From NCBI GenBank assembly GCA_017430725.1, contig JAFRMK010000002.1:1-64000 (forward strand): a stretch of DNA of 64,000 bases. The letters run 5' to 3'. This document shows, piece by piece, positions 26,130 through 35,561 of the stretch. Under the pieces are notes generated by a model. The model did not search any database. It saw nothing but the letters and a program-made list of their open reading frames with translations, and was not told the origin of the DNA. The translations under genes were made by a program, and so were the position numbers. The first letter of the stretch is position 1. Every line of letters starts with the position of its first letter. This DNA is from Candidatus Saccharimonadota bacterium. GTDB lineage: Bacteria > Patescibacteriota > Saccharimonadia > Saccharimonadales > Saccharimonadaceae.

Positions 26130-28517
26130 CTATTTCACGACAATATTCACAAGATGGTTCTTTGTGACAACAATTGTCTTGACGATTGTTTTGTCGGCGA
26201 GCATTGATTTAATTTTGGCGTCGTCTTTAGCGATTTTTTCTAGACTGGCGGCATCGTTTGCATGTTCGCTGGCGACTGCAATGCGGGCGCGTAATTTACC
26301 ATTGATTTGGACGACCAGCTCGACGGTTTCTTCCTGGAGATATGTTTCGTCGAATTGCGGCCAAGTGTCGTCAGCTTGTAATGTTTCAAGCATCTCGCAG
26401 GCGAGGTGGGGCGCAAATGGTTTAAGCAATTTGGCTAGTATGATTAAATCTTCGCGATTGGCGCCAGTTTTGAAGAGCTGGTTGACGTATTCCATCAGGC
26501 TGGCGACGGCAGTATTGAAGTTTGCGCGGCGAATGTCGTCAGTAACTTTTTTAATGGTCTTGTGGCGAACCGAGATATTTGCATCAGCTTTGACGGTTTT
26601 CTTGTCAAAGCAGAGCGTCCAGCAGCGATTAAGGAAGCGGTAGACGCCGCCAATCGCTTCTGTACTCCAAGAGGCATCGAGATTATATGGGCCGATGAAA
26701 AGTTCGTAAGTGCGCAAGGTGTCGGCACCGTAGCCTTGGTCAATCACATCGAGCGGGTCGATGCCGTTGCCCTTTGATTTGGACATTTTTTTGCCATCGG
26801 AAGCGTTGATGTAACCGTTATAGAGCAGCTTCTTGATTGGCTCGCGAAAATCCAAATAGCCTTCATCGGCAAAGAACTTGCACCAGAAGCGCACGTACAG
26901 CAAATGCGCCACTGCATGGTCACCGCCACAATAAATGTCTGTTGGCGCCCAGTAGTTAACCTTTTTCTTGTCCCATGCGGCTTTTTTGTTGTGTGGGTCG
27001 GTGTAGCGCCAGAGATACCAGCTACTACAGGCATATCCGTCCAGCGTGTCGGTCTCGCGGGTCATTTCTTCGCCGTCAATTATTACTTTCGTAAACTCTT
27101 TAGACTTCGCCAATGCACTGCGCCCGGATTCATCTGGCTTATAATCGTCGATTTTCGGCAATGTTACGGGTAGCTGGTCTTCTGGAATAGCATGGGCTTT
27201 GCCATTTTTATCGTAAGCGATCGGAATGGGGCATCCCCAGTAGCGCTGGCGAGAGATGAGCCAATCGCGCATCCGATAAGTGACTTTTTTATTGCCGAGT
27301 CCTTGCTGTTCGAGCCATGCGACTATCGCCTCGCGCACATCGGCGCTGTCTTGGCCGTTAAAATCGGCAGAGTTAATAATGGTGCCTTCACCGTCATAAC
27401 ACAGCGCATCATCTTTGGCCGTTTCAGGCTTCTCGATGACCTTGACGATTGGCAAGTCGAATTTCTCGGCAAAATCATGGTCGCGTTGGTCGTGCGCCGG
27501 CACGGCCATTACGGCGCCCGTGCCATAACCACTCAAAACGTAATCTGCCACCCAGATGGGGATTTTTGCGCCGTTGGCCGGATTAATGGCGTAGGCGCCT
27601 GTGAAGACGCCAGTCTTCTCTTTATTTTCTTGACGTTCGATTTCGCTTTTCTTGATGGCGGTTTCACAGTATGCCTGTACGGCTTCACGCGCATCGTCGT
27701 TTACTAATTTTGGAATGATGGTATTTTCGGGCGCCAAGACCATGAAAGTAGCGCCAAAGAGCGTGTCTGGTCGGGTCGTGAAAACACGAATTTTCGTATC
27801 CTTTTGGTCGGCAACCGCAAAATCGATTTCCGCGCCCTCGCTCCGGCCAATCCAGTTTTTTTGCATGGTCTTGATTTTCTCTGGCCAATCAAGCGCATCG
27901 ATTTCGTCCAACAGCTCATCGGCGTACGCAGTGATTTTGAAGAACCATTGTTTCATTTTTTTCTTCTCGACCTCTGCGCCACAACGCCAGCAATGACCAT
28001 TTTCGACCTGTTCGTTGGCGAGGACGGTCTTATCTTCTGGGCACCACCACTGAAAACTCTCTGCTTGGTAGGCTAAACCTTTTTTGTAGAGCTGAAGAAA
28101 ACACCACTGAGTCCATTTGTAGTATTCTGGGTCGGAAGTGTTGATTTCGCGCGACCAGTCAATTGCGAAACCGAGCCGCTTGGCTTGCTTACGGAAATTG
28201 TCGATGTTTGTCTTGGTTACGGCCTGGGGCGCAATTCCGGTCTTGATGGCGTAATTCTCGGCCGGCAGACCAAAGGTGTCATAGCCGAACGGGCGCATGA
28301 CATTCATGCCATTCTGGGCATAGAAGCGCGCCAAACAGTCCACAATTGAGAAGTTTCGCACGTGGCCAACATGAAGCCCGATGGACGAAGGATAAGGGAA
28401 CATCTCGGCAAGATACATTTTTGGTTGCTTGGCAAGGTCCTTGCAGGCAAAAGCTTGAGTTTCTTCCCAGCGTTTTTGCCATTTTTGTTCAATCTTCAAT
28501 GGTTCGTAGTGGCTCAT
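26130..28517 (-). CDS. leuS: Leucyl-tRNA synthetase
   Basis: This 795-residue class Ia synthetase has the HIGH-equivalent HVGH in FPYPSSIGLHVGHVRNF (about 45), a CP1 editing domain with GTGAVMAVPAHDQRDHDFA, a KMSKS loop (DGKKMSKSKGNGID, about 583) and an anticodon-binding domain. A zinc motif remains (CPEDKTVL, then CWRCGAE). It charges tRNA-Leu; two tRNA-Leu genes lie in the window. The ATG at 28517 is 8 bases after a TATAAT, so the leader is minimal. It is convergent with the sortase gene and divergent from the PBP gene. Confidence 0.98.
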   Translation of the reverse strand: MSHYEPLKIEQKWQKRWEETQAFACKDLAKQPKMYLAEMFPYPSSIGLHVGHVRNFSIVDCLARFYAQNGMNVMRPFGYDTFGLPAENYAIKTGIAPQAVTKTNIDNFRKQAKRLGFAIDWSREINTSDPEYYKWTQWCFLQLYKKGLAYQAESFQWWCPEDKTVLANEQVENGHCWRCGAEVEKKKMKQWFFKITAYADELLDEIDALDWPEKIKTMQKNWIGRSEGAEIDFAVADQKDTKIRVFTTRPDTLFGATFMVLAPENTIIPKLVNDDAREAVQAYCETAIKKSEIERQENKEKTGVFTGAYAINPANGAKIPIWVADYVLSGYGTGAVMAVPAHDQRDHDFAEKFDLPIVKVIEKPETAKDDALCYDGEGTIINSADFNGQDSADVREAIVAWLEQQGLGNKKVTYRMRDWLISRQRYWGCPIPIAYDKNGKAHAIPEDQLPVTLPKIDDYKPDESGRSALAKSKEFTKVIIDGEEMTRETDTLDGYACSSWYLWRYTDPHNKKAAWDKKKVNYWAPTDIYCGGDHAVAHLLYVRFWCKFFADEGYLDFREPIKKLLYNGYINASDGKKMSKSKGNGIDPLDVIDQGYGADTLRTYELFIGPYNLDASWSTEAIGGVYRFLNRCWTLCFDKKTVKADANISVRHKTIKKVTDDIRRANFNTAVASLMEYVNQLFKTGANREDLIILAKLLKPFAPHLACEMLETLQADDTWPQFDETYLQEETVELVVQINGKLRARIAVASEHANDAASLEKIAKDDAKIKSMLADKTIVKTIVVTKNHLVNIVVK

Positions 28518-28525
28518 ATCTGAAT

Positions 28526-28531
28526 ATTATA
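28526..28531 (-). promoter_or_regulatory. Near-leaderless -10 of leuS
   Basis: TATAAT on the minus strand, eight bases before the leuS ATG. Confidence 0.5.
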
Positions 28532-28592
28532 TAACAGATTGAGAAGATAGCATAGTGCCTATGTTTTGCTTTATTATCGAGCGCTCGTAGTG

Positions 28593-28598
28593 TATAAT
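28593..28598 (+). promoter_or_regulatory. -10 of the class A PBP gene
   Basis: TATAAT on the plus strand, nine bases before the ATG at 28608. It excludes an in-frame start at 28566. Confidence 0.5.
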
Positions 28599-28607
28599 TG
28601 TTTTGAT

Positions 28608-31364
28608 ATGGTGAAAGGAAAAACTGCGAAAAGATCGAGAGCCGCTTCGGCTAAGAAAGCGGTCAAAAATTTTACGGCGAAACAACGCGTACGTCGTAAA
28701 AAAAGCACCAACAAAGGTGGGCTGAGTCTTTATTCAAACTTGGCATATAAAAAACGCGTCAAGGCAGACGAACGTTCGCGAAAGAAAGCTGAAGAGTTGG
28801 CGAAACTTCCGAAGAATCCAATCTTGCGCTTTTTTGCGCGCTTGCGCCCAGACCGCGTGTTTAAAGCCGTGTTCTCCAAATCTGGTCTAATGACATTCTT
28901 GAAGATTCTCGCCGCCTGCGTTCTGATTGGCATCATTGCAATTGGCGGGCTATTCCTCTATTTCAAGAAAGACTTGTCCGAGATTGACCCTGTCGAGTTA
29001 GCGAATCGCGTCCAGGATACCGTCAATGTCTATCTTGACCGCAACGGCGAATTGCTATGGGAGGACAAAGGAAGTGGCGACTACCGACTGGTGGTTGATG
29101 GTGATGATATTTCGACCTATATGCGACAGGCGACTGTCGCAATAGAAGATAAAAACTTCTATAACCACATTGGTGTTGACTTCTCGGCCATCGGACGGGC
29201 GGCATATGTGACGCTATTGAAGCGTGGCGCCGTTCAGGGTGGCTCGACTCTGACGCAGCAGCTAATCAAGCAGGTCTATTTCTCCGATGAGGCCAAAGAC
29301 CGCACCATGAGCGGGATTCCGCGCAAAATCAAGGAGATGATTCTCGCAATTGAAGTCGAGAAGATGTACGACAAAGAGCAACTGATCACGCTGTATTTGA
29401 ACCAGTCGCCATATGGCGGTCGGCGCAACGGCGTCGAAAGTGCGGCGCGAACCTACTTCGGTAAAAGCGCAAAAGATTTGGACTTGGCAGAATCAGCGCT
29501 TTTGGCCGCTATCCCAAATAATCCGGCCGTGTTGAACCCCTACAATACCGCCGGCAATGAGGCGCTAATTTCTCGTCAGCACAAGGTACTGAGCTCAATG
29601 GCCGAAATGGGTTATATTTCAGACGAGCAAGCTAAAGAAGCGATGTCGATAGACATCATGGACAGAGTTTTGCCAGAGGCTGACCAATATGAAGGCATGA
29701 AAGCGCCCTGGTTCGTACTGGAAGTCAAGTCCCAGCTGGAGGCAAAATTCGGCATCAAGACCATGCGCGAGGGCGGCTTTACGATTAAAACAACGCTCGA
29801 TTTGCGCGCCCAAAACATCGCCGAAGCGGCCGTAGCAGAAGGCGCAAAGTATTTCTATACTATTAATTCTGACAATGCGACTTTGGTTTCAGTTGACGTC
29901 GAGACTGGCCAAGTGATGGCAATGGTTGGTAGCGTCGACTGGAACCGTGAAGGCTATGGACAAGTGAACGCCGCGACCTCGCTGCTTGAGCCGGCTTCAT
30001 CAATTAAGCCCATCCTCGACTACACGCCGCTATTCGTTGAACGTAGTGGCGTAAACTACGGGCCCGGCTCGGTGCTGACTGATGAAAATATCGACGCAAT
30101 TTACTGTCGTGGTACGCGCGGAAAATGTAGCGTGCGCAACGCCTCAGGGCGCAATTATGGCAATATAACGATTCGCCAGGCTCTGGGTGGTTCTCTGAAC
30201 ATTCCTGCGATTAAGGCCCTGTATATTAATGGTATTGATAACAGCCTGGAGGTCGCACATGCGCTGGGCGACGTGTCGTATTGCGCGAATGGTGAAATGG
30301 CTGGCCTGTCTATGGCGATTGGCGGTGGTTGTTCGGTGCGCCCCATCGAGCACGCCAATGCCTATGCTTCGCTGGCACGCGGTGGCGTCTACAAGGAGCC
30401 AAGCTACTGGCTTGAAGTGAAAAACTCCACTGGCGACGTGATTGATAGCTGGAAGGATTCGGAAGGCACCCGCGCGGTCGACCCGCAAGTCGCCTATATG
30501 ACAATTGACATGCTGAAAGATGCCAGTAGTCGTAGCTTCGTGTTTGGTAGCCTATCACGCACGCCAGGCTTCTACAGCAATGTCGTGAAATTCGGCGCTA
30601 AAACCGGTACGACTGAGAATGGAAATGGTCGAGCAAAAGACTCGTGGATTATGACCGTTTCGCCGGTGCTCGCCACTGCAATTTGGACGGGTAATCATGA
30701 CGGCTCGCCACTTTCGGGCGATAGCCACACGGTCTGCTTCAAGATTAGTGCTTCGTATATTGAGGCCGTGCACCGCGATGTTTATGGCGCCGACGGCAAG
30801 TGGGATACCAGCACCGACTTCGATAGACCAGCGGGGCTTCAGACGCTAACCGTAAATGGCCGCACCGATATCTGGCCGAGCTGGTACAACAAGAGTAAGT
30901 CTGGTGTCAAAACTGAAACGATGACCTTCGATTCGGTAAGCAAGAAGCTTGCGACTAATTGTACGCCACAAGAAACCCGCGTCGAAGTTAGCGTCTCGAA
31001 GATAATTGACCCGATGACCGGCAACGAAAACGTGTTCGCCGGCGACTATAATCCGAAAGAACAGGATGATGTACACCAATGCGACGACAAGAAGCCAAGC
31101 GTGAGTGGCATCAGCTGGGACGGCAGTAGCATTGTGGCCAACGTCGGCTTTGGCCGCTATAGCCTTGAGTCGTACGAGATTTACGCAGACGGTACGCTCG
31201 TAAAGAGCGGCAACCCGGGCGCATCGGGCGGACAGGTGAAATGCCCAATGAGCAAAAAACCCAAGAGCGTAACCGTCAAAGTGAAAGATGTGGCCGGGTA
31301 TTCCGCAAGCGCATCGGCTTCTTTCCCGAGCGGCGGTGACGCTGGCGGCGAATCGGACGAATAG
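28608..31364 (+). CDS. Class A penicillin-binding protein (transglycosylase/transpeptidase)
   Basis: This protein of about 918 residues has a very basic cytoplasmic tail (1-95), one membrane helix (about 97-120), then a GT51 glycosyltransferase domain with the catalytic Glu in ATVAIEDKNFYNH (about 181) and GGSTLTQQLIKQ. The transpeptidase domain has SSIK (Ser about 466), SxN (SLN in GGSLNIPA) and KTGT (about 664). A C-terminal beta-sandwich-like part (about 800-918) ends in a Gly/Ser-rich stretch. It polymerises and crosslinks peptidoglycan. It is monocistronic on the plus strand and ends 2 bases from the convergent PIN gene. Confidence 0.96.
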   Translation: MVKGKTAKRSRAASAKKAVKNFTAKQRVRRKKSTNKGGLSLYSNLAYKKRVKADERSRKKAEELAKLPKNPILRFFARLRPDRVFKAVFSKSGLMTFLKILAACVLIGIIAIGGLFLYFKKDLSEIDPVELANRVQDTVNVYLDRNGELLWEDKGSGDYRLVVDGDDISTYMRQATVAIEDKNFYNHIGVDFSAIGRAAYVTLLKRGAVQGGSTLTQQLIKQVYFSDEAKDRTMSGIPRKIKEMILAIEVEKMYDKEQLITLYLNQSPYGGRRNGVESAARTYFGKSAKDLDLAESALLAAIPNNPAVLNPYNTAGNEALISRQHKVLSSMAEMGYISDEQAKEAMSIDIMDRVLPEADQYEGMKAPWFVLEVKSQLEAKFGIKTMREGGFTIKTTLDLRAQNIAEAAVAEGAKYFYTINSDNATLVSVDVETGQVMAMVGSVDWNREGYGQVNAATSLLEPASSIKPILDYTPLFVERSGVNYGPGSVLTDENIDAIYCRGTRGKCSVRNASGRNYGNITIRQALGGSLNIPAIKALYINGIDNSLEVAHALGDVSYCANGEMAGLSMAIGGGCSVRPIEHANAYASLARGGVYKEPSYWLEVKNSTGDVIDSWKDSEGTRAVDPQVAYMTIDMLKDASSRSFVFGSLSRTPGFYSNVVKFGAKTGTTENGNGRAKDSWIMTVSPVLATAIWTGNHDGSPLSGDSHTVCFKISASYIEAVHRDVYGADGKWDTSTDFDRPAGLQTLTVNGRTDIWPSWYNKSKSGVKTETMTFDSVSKKLATNCTPQETRVEVSVSKIIDPMTGNENVFAGDYNPKEQDDVHQCDDKKPSVSGISWDGSSIVANVGFGRYSLESYEIYADGTLVKSGNPGASGGQVKCPMSKKPKSVTVKVKDVAGYSASASASFPSGGDAGGESDE

Positions 31365-31366
31365 AG

Positions 31367-32125
31367 CTATTTCTTGGAAAGGCGGTTCTTGGATGTTTTA
31401 TTGCGACGAGAACCGCGCTTTTCTTTTTGCGCTAACTTAGCAAACATCATTCGGCCAGCCGAAGTCTGCAAGTAACGTTCAAAGACGATGTCGACGTGTT
31501 GACCGGTGCCAGCATAACGCTCGGCGTCATCGACGACAATCATCGTGCCGTCGGCTAGATGTGCGATCCCCTGCTTTGGGCCACTGCCGACCATTGAAAT
31601 GGTGACGGTCAGTCGATCGCCAGGCAAGTATTCGCTGCGCAAACCCTGGGCGAGATTATTGATAGTGATGACGTCGATGTGTTCCGTAGCGGCAACCTTT
31701 GCGAGGTTGTAGTCGTTTGTCATAATCATGCCATGTTTTGATTTCGCTAGCTCGATAAGGCGTTCGTCTACTTTTGGGCTATCGGCTTTATCAGAGAATA
31801 CCTTTACATCCGCCAGCTCTACTCGCTCGAGCTCATTGACGACATCAAGGCCAAAGCGTGCACGCGTACGCTTTTCACTGTCACTGCCGTCGGCAAGCAA
31901 CTGAAGCTCGCGAATTACCGAGCGCGGGATAAGCAGCTCATCGCCTAAGAAACCGGCCCTGGCCACAGAAAGAATGCGGCCATCAATTAGTATCGAGGTA
32001 TCGACAAAAACTTTACGGCGTGGCGTTTTGCGGCCAGTCAGACCAGTTTTATCTTTGAGAATGATGGCCAATACAGCGGTCAATTCAGCAATTGCAATTA
32101 GCAACAAAAGGATAATCAGATTCAT
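31367..32125 (-). CDS. PIN/TRAM-domain membrane protein (YacL family)
   Basis: This 252-residue protein has an N-terminal hydrophobic helix (about 1-22), a PIN nuclease domain with acidic residues in FVDTSILIDGRI, the downstream VDERLIELA and TNDYNLAKVA, then a TRAM domain (about 165-225, LPGDRLTVTISMVGSGPKQGIAHLADGTMIVVDD). The tail is basic. YacL-type proteins are membrane-bound presumed RNases; the substrate is unknown. The ATG sits exactly 6 bases after a TATAAT, so the transcript is leaderless. It seems monocistronic. Confidence 0.9.
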   Translation of the reverse strand: MNLIILLLLIAIAELTAVLAIILKDKTGLTGRKTPRRKVFVDTSILIDGRILSVARAGFLGDELLIPRSVIRELQLLADGSDSEKRTRARFGLDVVNELERVELADVKVFSDKADSPKVDERLIELAKSKHGMIMTNDYNLAKVAATEHIDVITINNLAQGLRSEYLPGDRLTVTISMVGSGPKQGIAHLADGTMIVVDDAERYAGTGQHVDIVFERYLQTSAGRMMFAKLAQKEKRGSRRNKTSKNRLSKK

Positions 32126-32131
32126 TTTTAT

Positions 32132-32137
32132 ATTATA
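32132..32137 (-). promoter_or_regulatory. Leaderless -10 of the PIN/TRAM gene
   Basis: The minus strand reads TATAAT, six bases (ATAAAA), then ATG. Confidence 0.6.
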
Positions 32138-32171
32138 TCATACTTTTTAATTTTTTTCAATAGGCGCAGCG

Positions 32172-33083
32172 TCAGAGGTCAATAGATTCGATTGCTTCGC
32201 GCAAGATTTTTGTGCTTTGATCGAATTTCTGCTGCTCTTTTTCGCTCATCTTCAGGCCAATCCGCCGGATTACGCCGTCGGCGCCAACGACCGCCGGAAA
32301 ACCATTGTAGGTGTTGCTGAGGGCGTCGTAGCTGCTGACTGGCAAAATGCGACGTTCGTCGTTAAAAATGCAATTCGTGATGGAAGCAAGGCAACTACCG
32401 ATGCCATAATAGGTTGCACCCTTCTTCTCGATAATCGTATAGGCTTCTTTGCGAGCGTAGTCCTCGATTTCTGCGAGAGCCTTATTGTCGAGCAGGTCAG
32501 TCATCGGTTGCCCGCCGACGTTGGCGCAACTCCAGAGCGCGAATTCGCTGTCACCATGTTCGCCAACTTGATAGGCGTGAATGTTTTTCGGGTTCAAATG
32601 GAGACGCTGTGATAGGCGGTAGCGCAGGCGCGAAGAATCCAGTACTGTACCAGAACCAATTACGTGCTCGGCCGGCAGGCCAGAATAGCGCCAAACAAGG
32701 TAAGTCAACACATCCATCGGATTACTGGCGACAAGGAATAGCCCGTCAAAGCCCGTTGCCATGATTTGGCCAATCATATCCTTGAAGATTTCAGCGTTCT
32801 TCTTGAGCAATTCGAGCCGAGTTTCACCTGGTTTTTGTGGCACGCCTGCGGTCAAAACGATTAGGTCGCAGTCTCCGGCGTCGGCGTAGCTGCCGTCACG
32901 AATCTTGAGATAGCTGGGGGAGACTGTTAGCGCATCGCGTAAATCAATAGCCTCACCTTCGGCGTCAGCAGTGTTAATGTCGACCAGGACCAATTCATTA
33001 ACGGCGGTTCTTTGATGGACGAGCGAGAAAGCATAGCTCATGCCAACGTTGCCCGTGCCGACTACCATTACTTTGTTTGTCAT
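32172..33083 (-). CDS. ldh: L-lactate dehydrogenase
   Basis: This 303-residue NAD-dependent enzyme reduces pyruvate to lactate. The Rossmann motif is VGTGNVGMSYA (about 7-17), the specificity loop QKPGETRLELL has Gln as expected for lactate rather than malate dehydrogenase, with the catalytic Arg just after, and the catalytic His lies in GEHGDSEFALWS. It regenerates NAD in fermentation, in line with a small fermentative genome. It has a TGC-TAAAAT promoter and a short leader. It is one of only five complete genes here that I saw ending in TGA. Confidence 0.96.
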   Translation of the reverse strand: MTNKVMVVGTGNVGMSYAFSLVHQRTAVNELVLVDINTADAEGEAIDLRDALTVSPSYLKIRDGSYADAGDCDLIVLTAGVPQKPGETRLELLKKNAEIFKDMIGQIMATGFDGLFLVASNPMDVLTYLVWRYSGLPAEHVIGSGTVLDSSRLRYRLSQRLHLNPKNIHAYQVGEHGDSEFALWSCANVGGQPMTDLLDNKALAEIEDYARKEAYTIIEKKGATYYGIGSCLASITNCIFNDERRILPVSSYDALSNTYNGFPAVVGADGVIRRIGLKMSEKEQQKFDQSTKILREAIESIDL

Positions 33084-33115
33084 AGTTTGATGCCCTTCGT
33101 ATTAACGCTCCTATG

Positions 33116-33124
33116 ATTTTAGCA
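33116..33124 (-). promoter_or_regulatory. Extended -10 of ldh
   Basis: TGC-TAAAAT on the minus strand, about 32 bases before the ATG. The leader contains AAGGG. Confidence 0.5.
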
Positions 33125-33141
33125 TAAGCGGCTGCAAAACA

Positions 33142-33897
33142 CTAGTCGGGCCTCAGCATCCACGAGCTGACGCCGAAACTTTGTACGATACCGCTAAGTT
33201 CGAGCAGGCTGATTTGCTGATTAAAATCTGTTGCGTCTATTTTGAGTCGCTCAATTAATTCGCCGCTGGCGCAAGCGCCTTTTTCTAGTTCGTGGACGAT
33301 TTGGCGCGCGAGCTCGCTGAGTTGATTTAGCTGCTGGTTTTTTCGACGGCGTCGCACGACGCTCGCCCCAAATAAATCAATCAGAAAATCTTCAATGCCG
33401 ACGATTGGATGGGCGCCCATCTTCAAAAGCTTATTGCAGCCAGCCGAAGTGGGGCGCATGATGTCGCCCGGCACGGCGTATAGATCTCGGCCAAGCTCTA
33501 CGGCGCATTGTGCCGTGCGCTGAGTACCAGAACGCTCGCCCGCTTCAACGATAATAGTAGCGTCAGATAGCCCGACAACAATCCGATTCCTGTGCAGAAA
33601 ATGCCAGGCCCTGGTTTCGGTTTCGGGCGAATATTCAGATAAAATTGCACCATTTTGGAGAATCCGTTCGGCAAGACGTCGGTTGCTCTGGGGGTAGATT
33701 TTGTCAATTGGCGTGCCGAGTACGGCAACAGTCGTACCGCCGGCATCCAGACAACCGCGGTGGGCCGCCGTATCAATGCCGTAGGCCATACCGCTGATAA
33801 TGACGACCCCCTGCTCGGCCAAAGCATAAGCCAGGCGATAAGCGATATCCTCGCCGTATTTAGTGCAACGGCGCGCGCCAACAATACTGATTACCAT
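33142..33897 (-). CDS. dprA: DNA processing protein DprA, core domain after an in-frame UGA
   Basis: The 251 residues from ATG 33897 are the DprA/Smf Rossmann domain (VISIVGARRCTKYGEDIAYRLA, SGMAYGIDTAAHRGCLDAGG, ERSGTQRTAQCAVELGRDLYAVPGD) plus a winged-helix tail. DprA loads RecA on incoming single-stranded DNA in transformation. The frame continues upstream to ATG 34020 (...LREIKEPPVDEL-UGA-QIGSLPQAAG-MVISIVG), interrupted only by TGA at 33928-33930, where homologues have an aromatic residue (LYxxGxLP). The upstream ATG has a -10 exactly 6 bases before it, so the full gene is 33142-34020. Either UGA is read through, translation restarts at 33897, or it is a recent pseudogene. Confidence 0.9.
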   Translation of the reverse strand: MVISIVGARRCTKYGEDIAYRLAYALAEQGVVIISGMAYGIDTAAHRGCLDAGGTTVAVLGTPIDKIYPQSNRRLAERILQNGAILSEYSPETETRAWHFLHRNRIVVGLSDATIIVEAGERSGTQRTAQCAVELGRDLYAVPGDIMRPTSAGCNKLLKMGAHPIVGIEDFLIDLFGASVVRRRRKNQQLNQLSELARQIVHELEKGACASGELIERLKIDATDFNQQISLLELSGIVQSFGVSSWMLRPD

Positions 33898-34020
33898 GCC
33901 GGCAGCTTGAGGCAGCGAACCAATTTGTCAGAGCTCGTCGACGGGCGGCTCTTTTATCTCGCGCAAGTCGGCGAGTTTGGTGAGAAATGGTTGGGCGAGT
34001 TCGGCTTTTTGATAATTCAT
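33898..34020 (-). other. N-terminal segment of dprA ahead of the in-frame UGA
   Basis: This stretch holds 30 codons from ATG 34020, then TGA, then 10 codons in the same frame into the DprA core. The encoded KLADLREIKEPP looks like the normal DprA N-terminal linker. There are no frameshifts and no other stops. Confidence 0.65.
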
Positions 34021-34026
34021 GGCCCT

Positions 34027-34032
34027 ACTATA
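34027..34032 (-). promoter_or_regulatory. Leaderless -10 of full-length dprA
   Basis: The minus strand reads TATAGT, six bases (AGGGCC), then ATG 34020. It supports 34020 as the real start of the interrupted gene. Confidence 0.5.
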
Positions 34033-34083
34033 GCCCAGCCAGCTGTCGCGAAAAAGCACGAGTGCAATGATTCTGAAACAAAA

Positions 34084-35514
34084 CTAGTTTTCGCGGCGCA
34101 TTGGTGGGAACGGTACGCCTTCGCGCGCACTCACGCCCTCAAACAGCCAGAAGTTGCGCTCGGAATTGCCCCAGCCGCAAGTGGGCGGCATGCCATACTC
34201 CAGCATCTCGACAAAGTCCATGTCGAGCATCTGCGCCTCGGTGTCGCCGGCATCGCGCATCGCCTGTTGGCGTTGGAAGCGCTCGAGCTGGTCGAGAGGG
34301 TCATTTAGTTCGGAAAAACCGTTGCCCATCTCGGTGCCGAAGATAATGGGATGGAAGCGTTCGGTGACGCGAGGGTCAGCGGCGTGTTTTTTGGCAAGAG
34401 GTGAAAGCTCGACCGGCTCATGAACCAACCAAAATGGCCCTGCGGAGTCTTTTCGGATAATCTTCCAGAGGTAGTCTAACAAACGTGACGCTTCGGCGTT
34501 TTCGTCAAATTTGGCTTTGTGCTGTCGGAGAATTTGTTTAATCTGCTCGACATCAGGATTAAAGACGTCTACGTCGAAACGTTCTTTGATAATATCGGCA
34601 AAACTAATTTTCGGCCATTCGCAATCGAGATCGACTTTCATGCCGTCACGTTCAAACTGGAGCGTCCCCCAGGTTTCTTTGCAGACATATTTAATCATCT
34701 CCTCGTAGAGCGCCATACCCTCCTCGTAGTCCTGATAGGCGCAGTATGATTCCATCGCAACATGCTCCGGTAGATGCTCTTCGTCCATCCCCTCATTACG
34801 AAAACGCGGGCCAATATCGTAGACACGCTCATAGCCACCGCCAATCAGACGCTTCAGCGGCAATTCGTGCGAAATGCGCAAATAGAAATCCTGGTCCAGG
34901 GCATCCATATGTGTCACGAATGGATTGGCGTCGGCACCACCAGTCGTAACTTCTAGGACGGGGATGTTTATTTCAATAAAGCCGTGATCATTGAGGAATT
35001 GGCGCGTGGCGGTCCAAAATTTTGAGCGCCGGATGAAACGTTCGCGCACTTCAGGATTAACCGCCATGTCGACATAGCGCCGACGCAAGCGCTCTTCTTT
35101 GTTGGTGAAGCCATCACGCCCCGGCAATGGCCGCAAGGCTTTCGTGAGGATACGCGGCGCCGGGCAAAATACGGAAATTTCATCCGTCTTGGTCTTGCCG
35201 ACCTGTCCGGTGGCTTCTAGAAAATCGCCGGTATCAAGATTTTTCGTGAATTTAGCAGCCTCATCCTTTAGGAAAACTTGGATTTGGCCAGAATCGTCGG
35301 CAATCACCACAAATGCCAATTTCCCAAAACTGCGGATACTGACAATGCGCCCCGCAACACAAACTTCGTGGTCGGCAAATGCACCGTAGTCGGCCAAAAT
35401 GTCGCCAATCTTGGTGTTGCGGTTTGAGTGCGCCGGATAGGGGTCAATCCCCGCTTCGCGCAAGTTGTTTAGTTTGCGAATTCTTTCGTCACGAAAATCT
35501 TTTAGCGTTGCCAT
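34084..35514 (-). CDS. lysS: Lysyl-tRNA synthetase, class II
   Basis: This 476-residue protein has an OB-fold anticodon domain (about 55-140, VCVAGRIVSIRSFGKLAFVVI), then motif 2 (RFRNEGMDEEHLPEHVAMESYCAYQDYEEGM) and motif 3, which reads GMPPTCGWGNSERNFWLFEGVSAREG instead of the usual GxGIGIDR. An Arg is still available in NSER, so I expect activity; the form is a lineage variant. It charges tRNA-Lys. The ATG lies 7 bases after a strong promoter, so it is leaderless. dprA follows after 63 bases. Confidence 0.95.
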   Translation of the reverse strand: MATLKDFRDERIRKLNNLREAGIDPYPAHSNRNTKIGDILADYGAFADHEVCVAGRIVSIRSFGKLAFVVIADDSGQIQVFLKDEAAKFTKNLDTGDFLEATGQVGKTKTDEISVFCPAPRILTKALRPLPGRDGFTNKEERLRRRYVDMAVNPEVRERFIRRSKFWTATRQFLNDHGFIEINIPVLEVTTGGADANPFVTHMDALDQDFYLRISHELPLKRLIGGGYERVYDIGPRFRNEGMDEEHLPEHVAMESYCAYQDYEEGMALYEEMIKYVCKETWGTLQFERDGMKVDLDCEWPKISFADIIKERFDVDVFNPDVEQIKQILRQHKAKFDENAEASRLLDYLWKIIRKDSAGPFWLVHEPVELSPLAKKHAADPRVTERFHPIIFGTEMGNGFSELNDPLDQLERFQRQQAMRDAGDTEAQMLDMDFVEMLEYGMPPTCGWGNSERNFWLFEGVSAREGVPFPPMRREN

Positions 35515-35521
35515 ATCTTAA

Positions 35522-35550
35522 ATCATAACATATTTTGACGGATTGGCCAA
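35522..35550 (-). promoter_or_regulatory. Leaderless promoter of lysS
   Basis: The minus strand has TTGGCC (35545-35550), a 17-base spacer, TATGAT (35522-35527), then seven bases to the ATG. Confidence 0.6.
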
Positions 35551-35561
35551 CGTGAGCTGGT

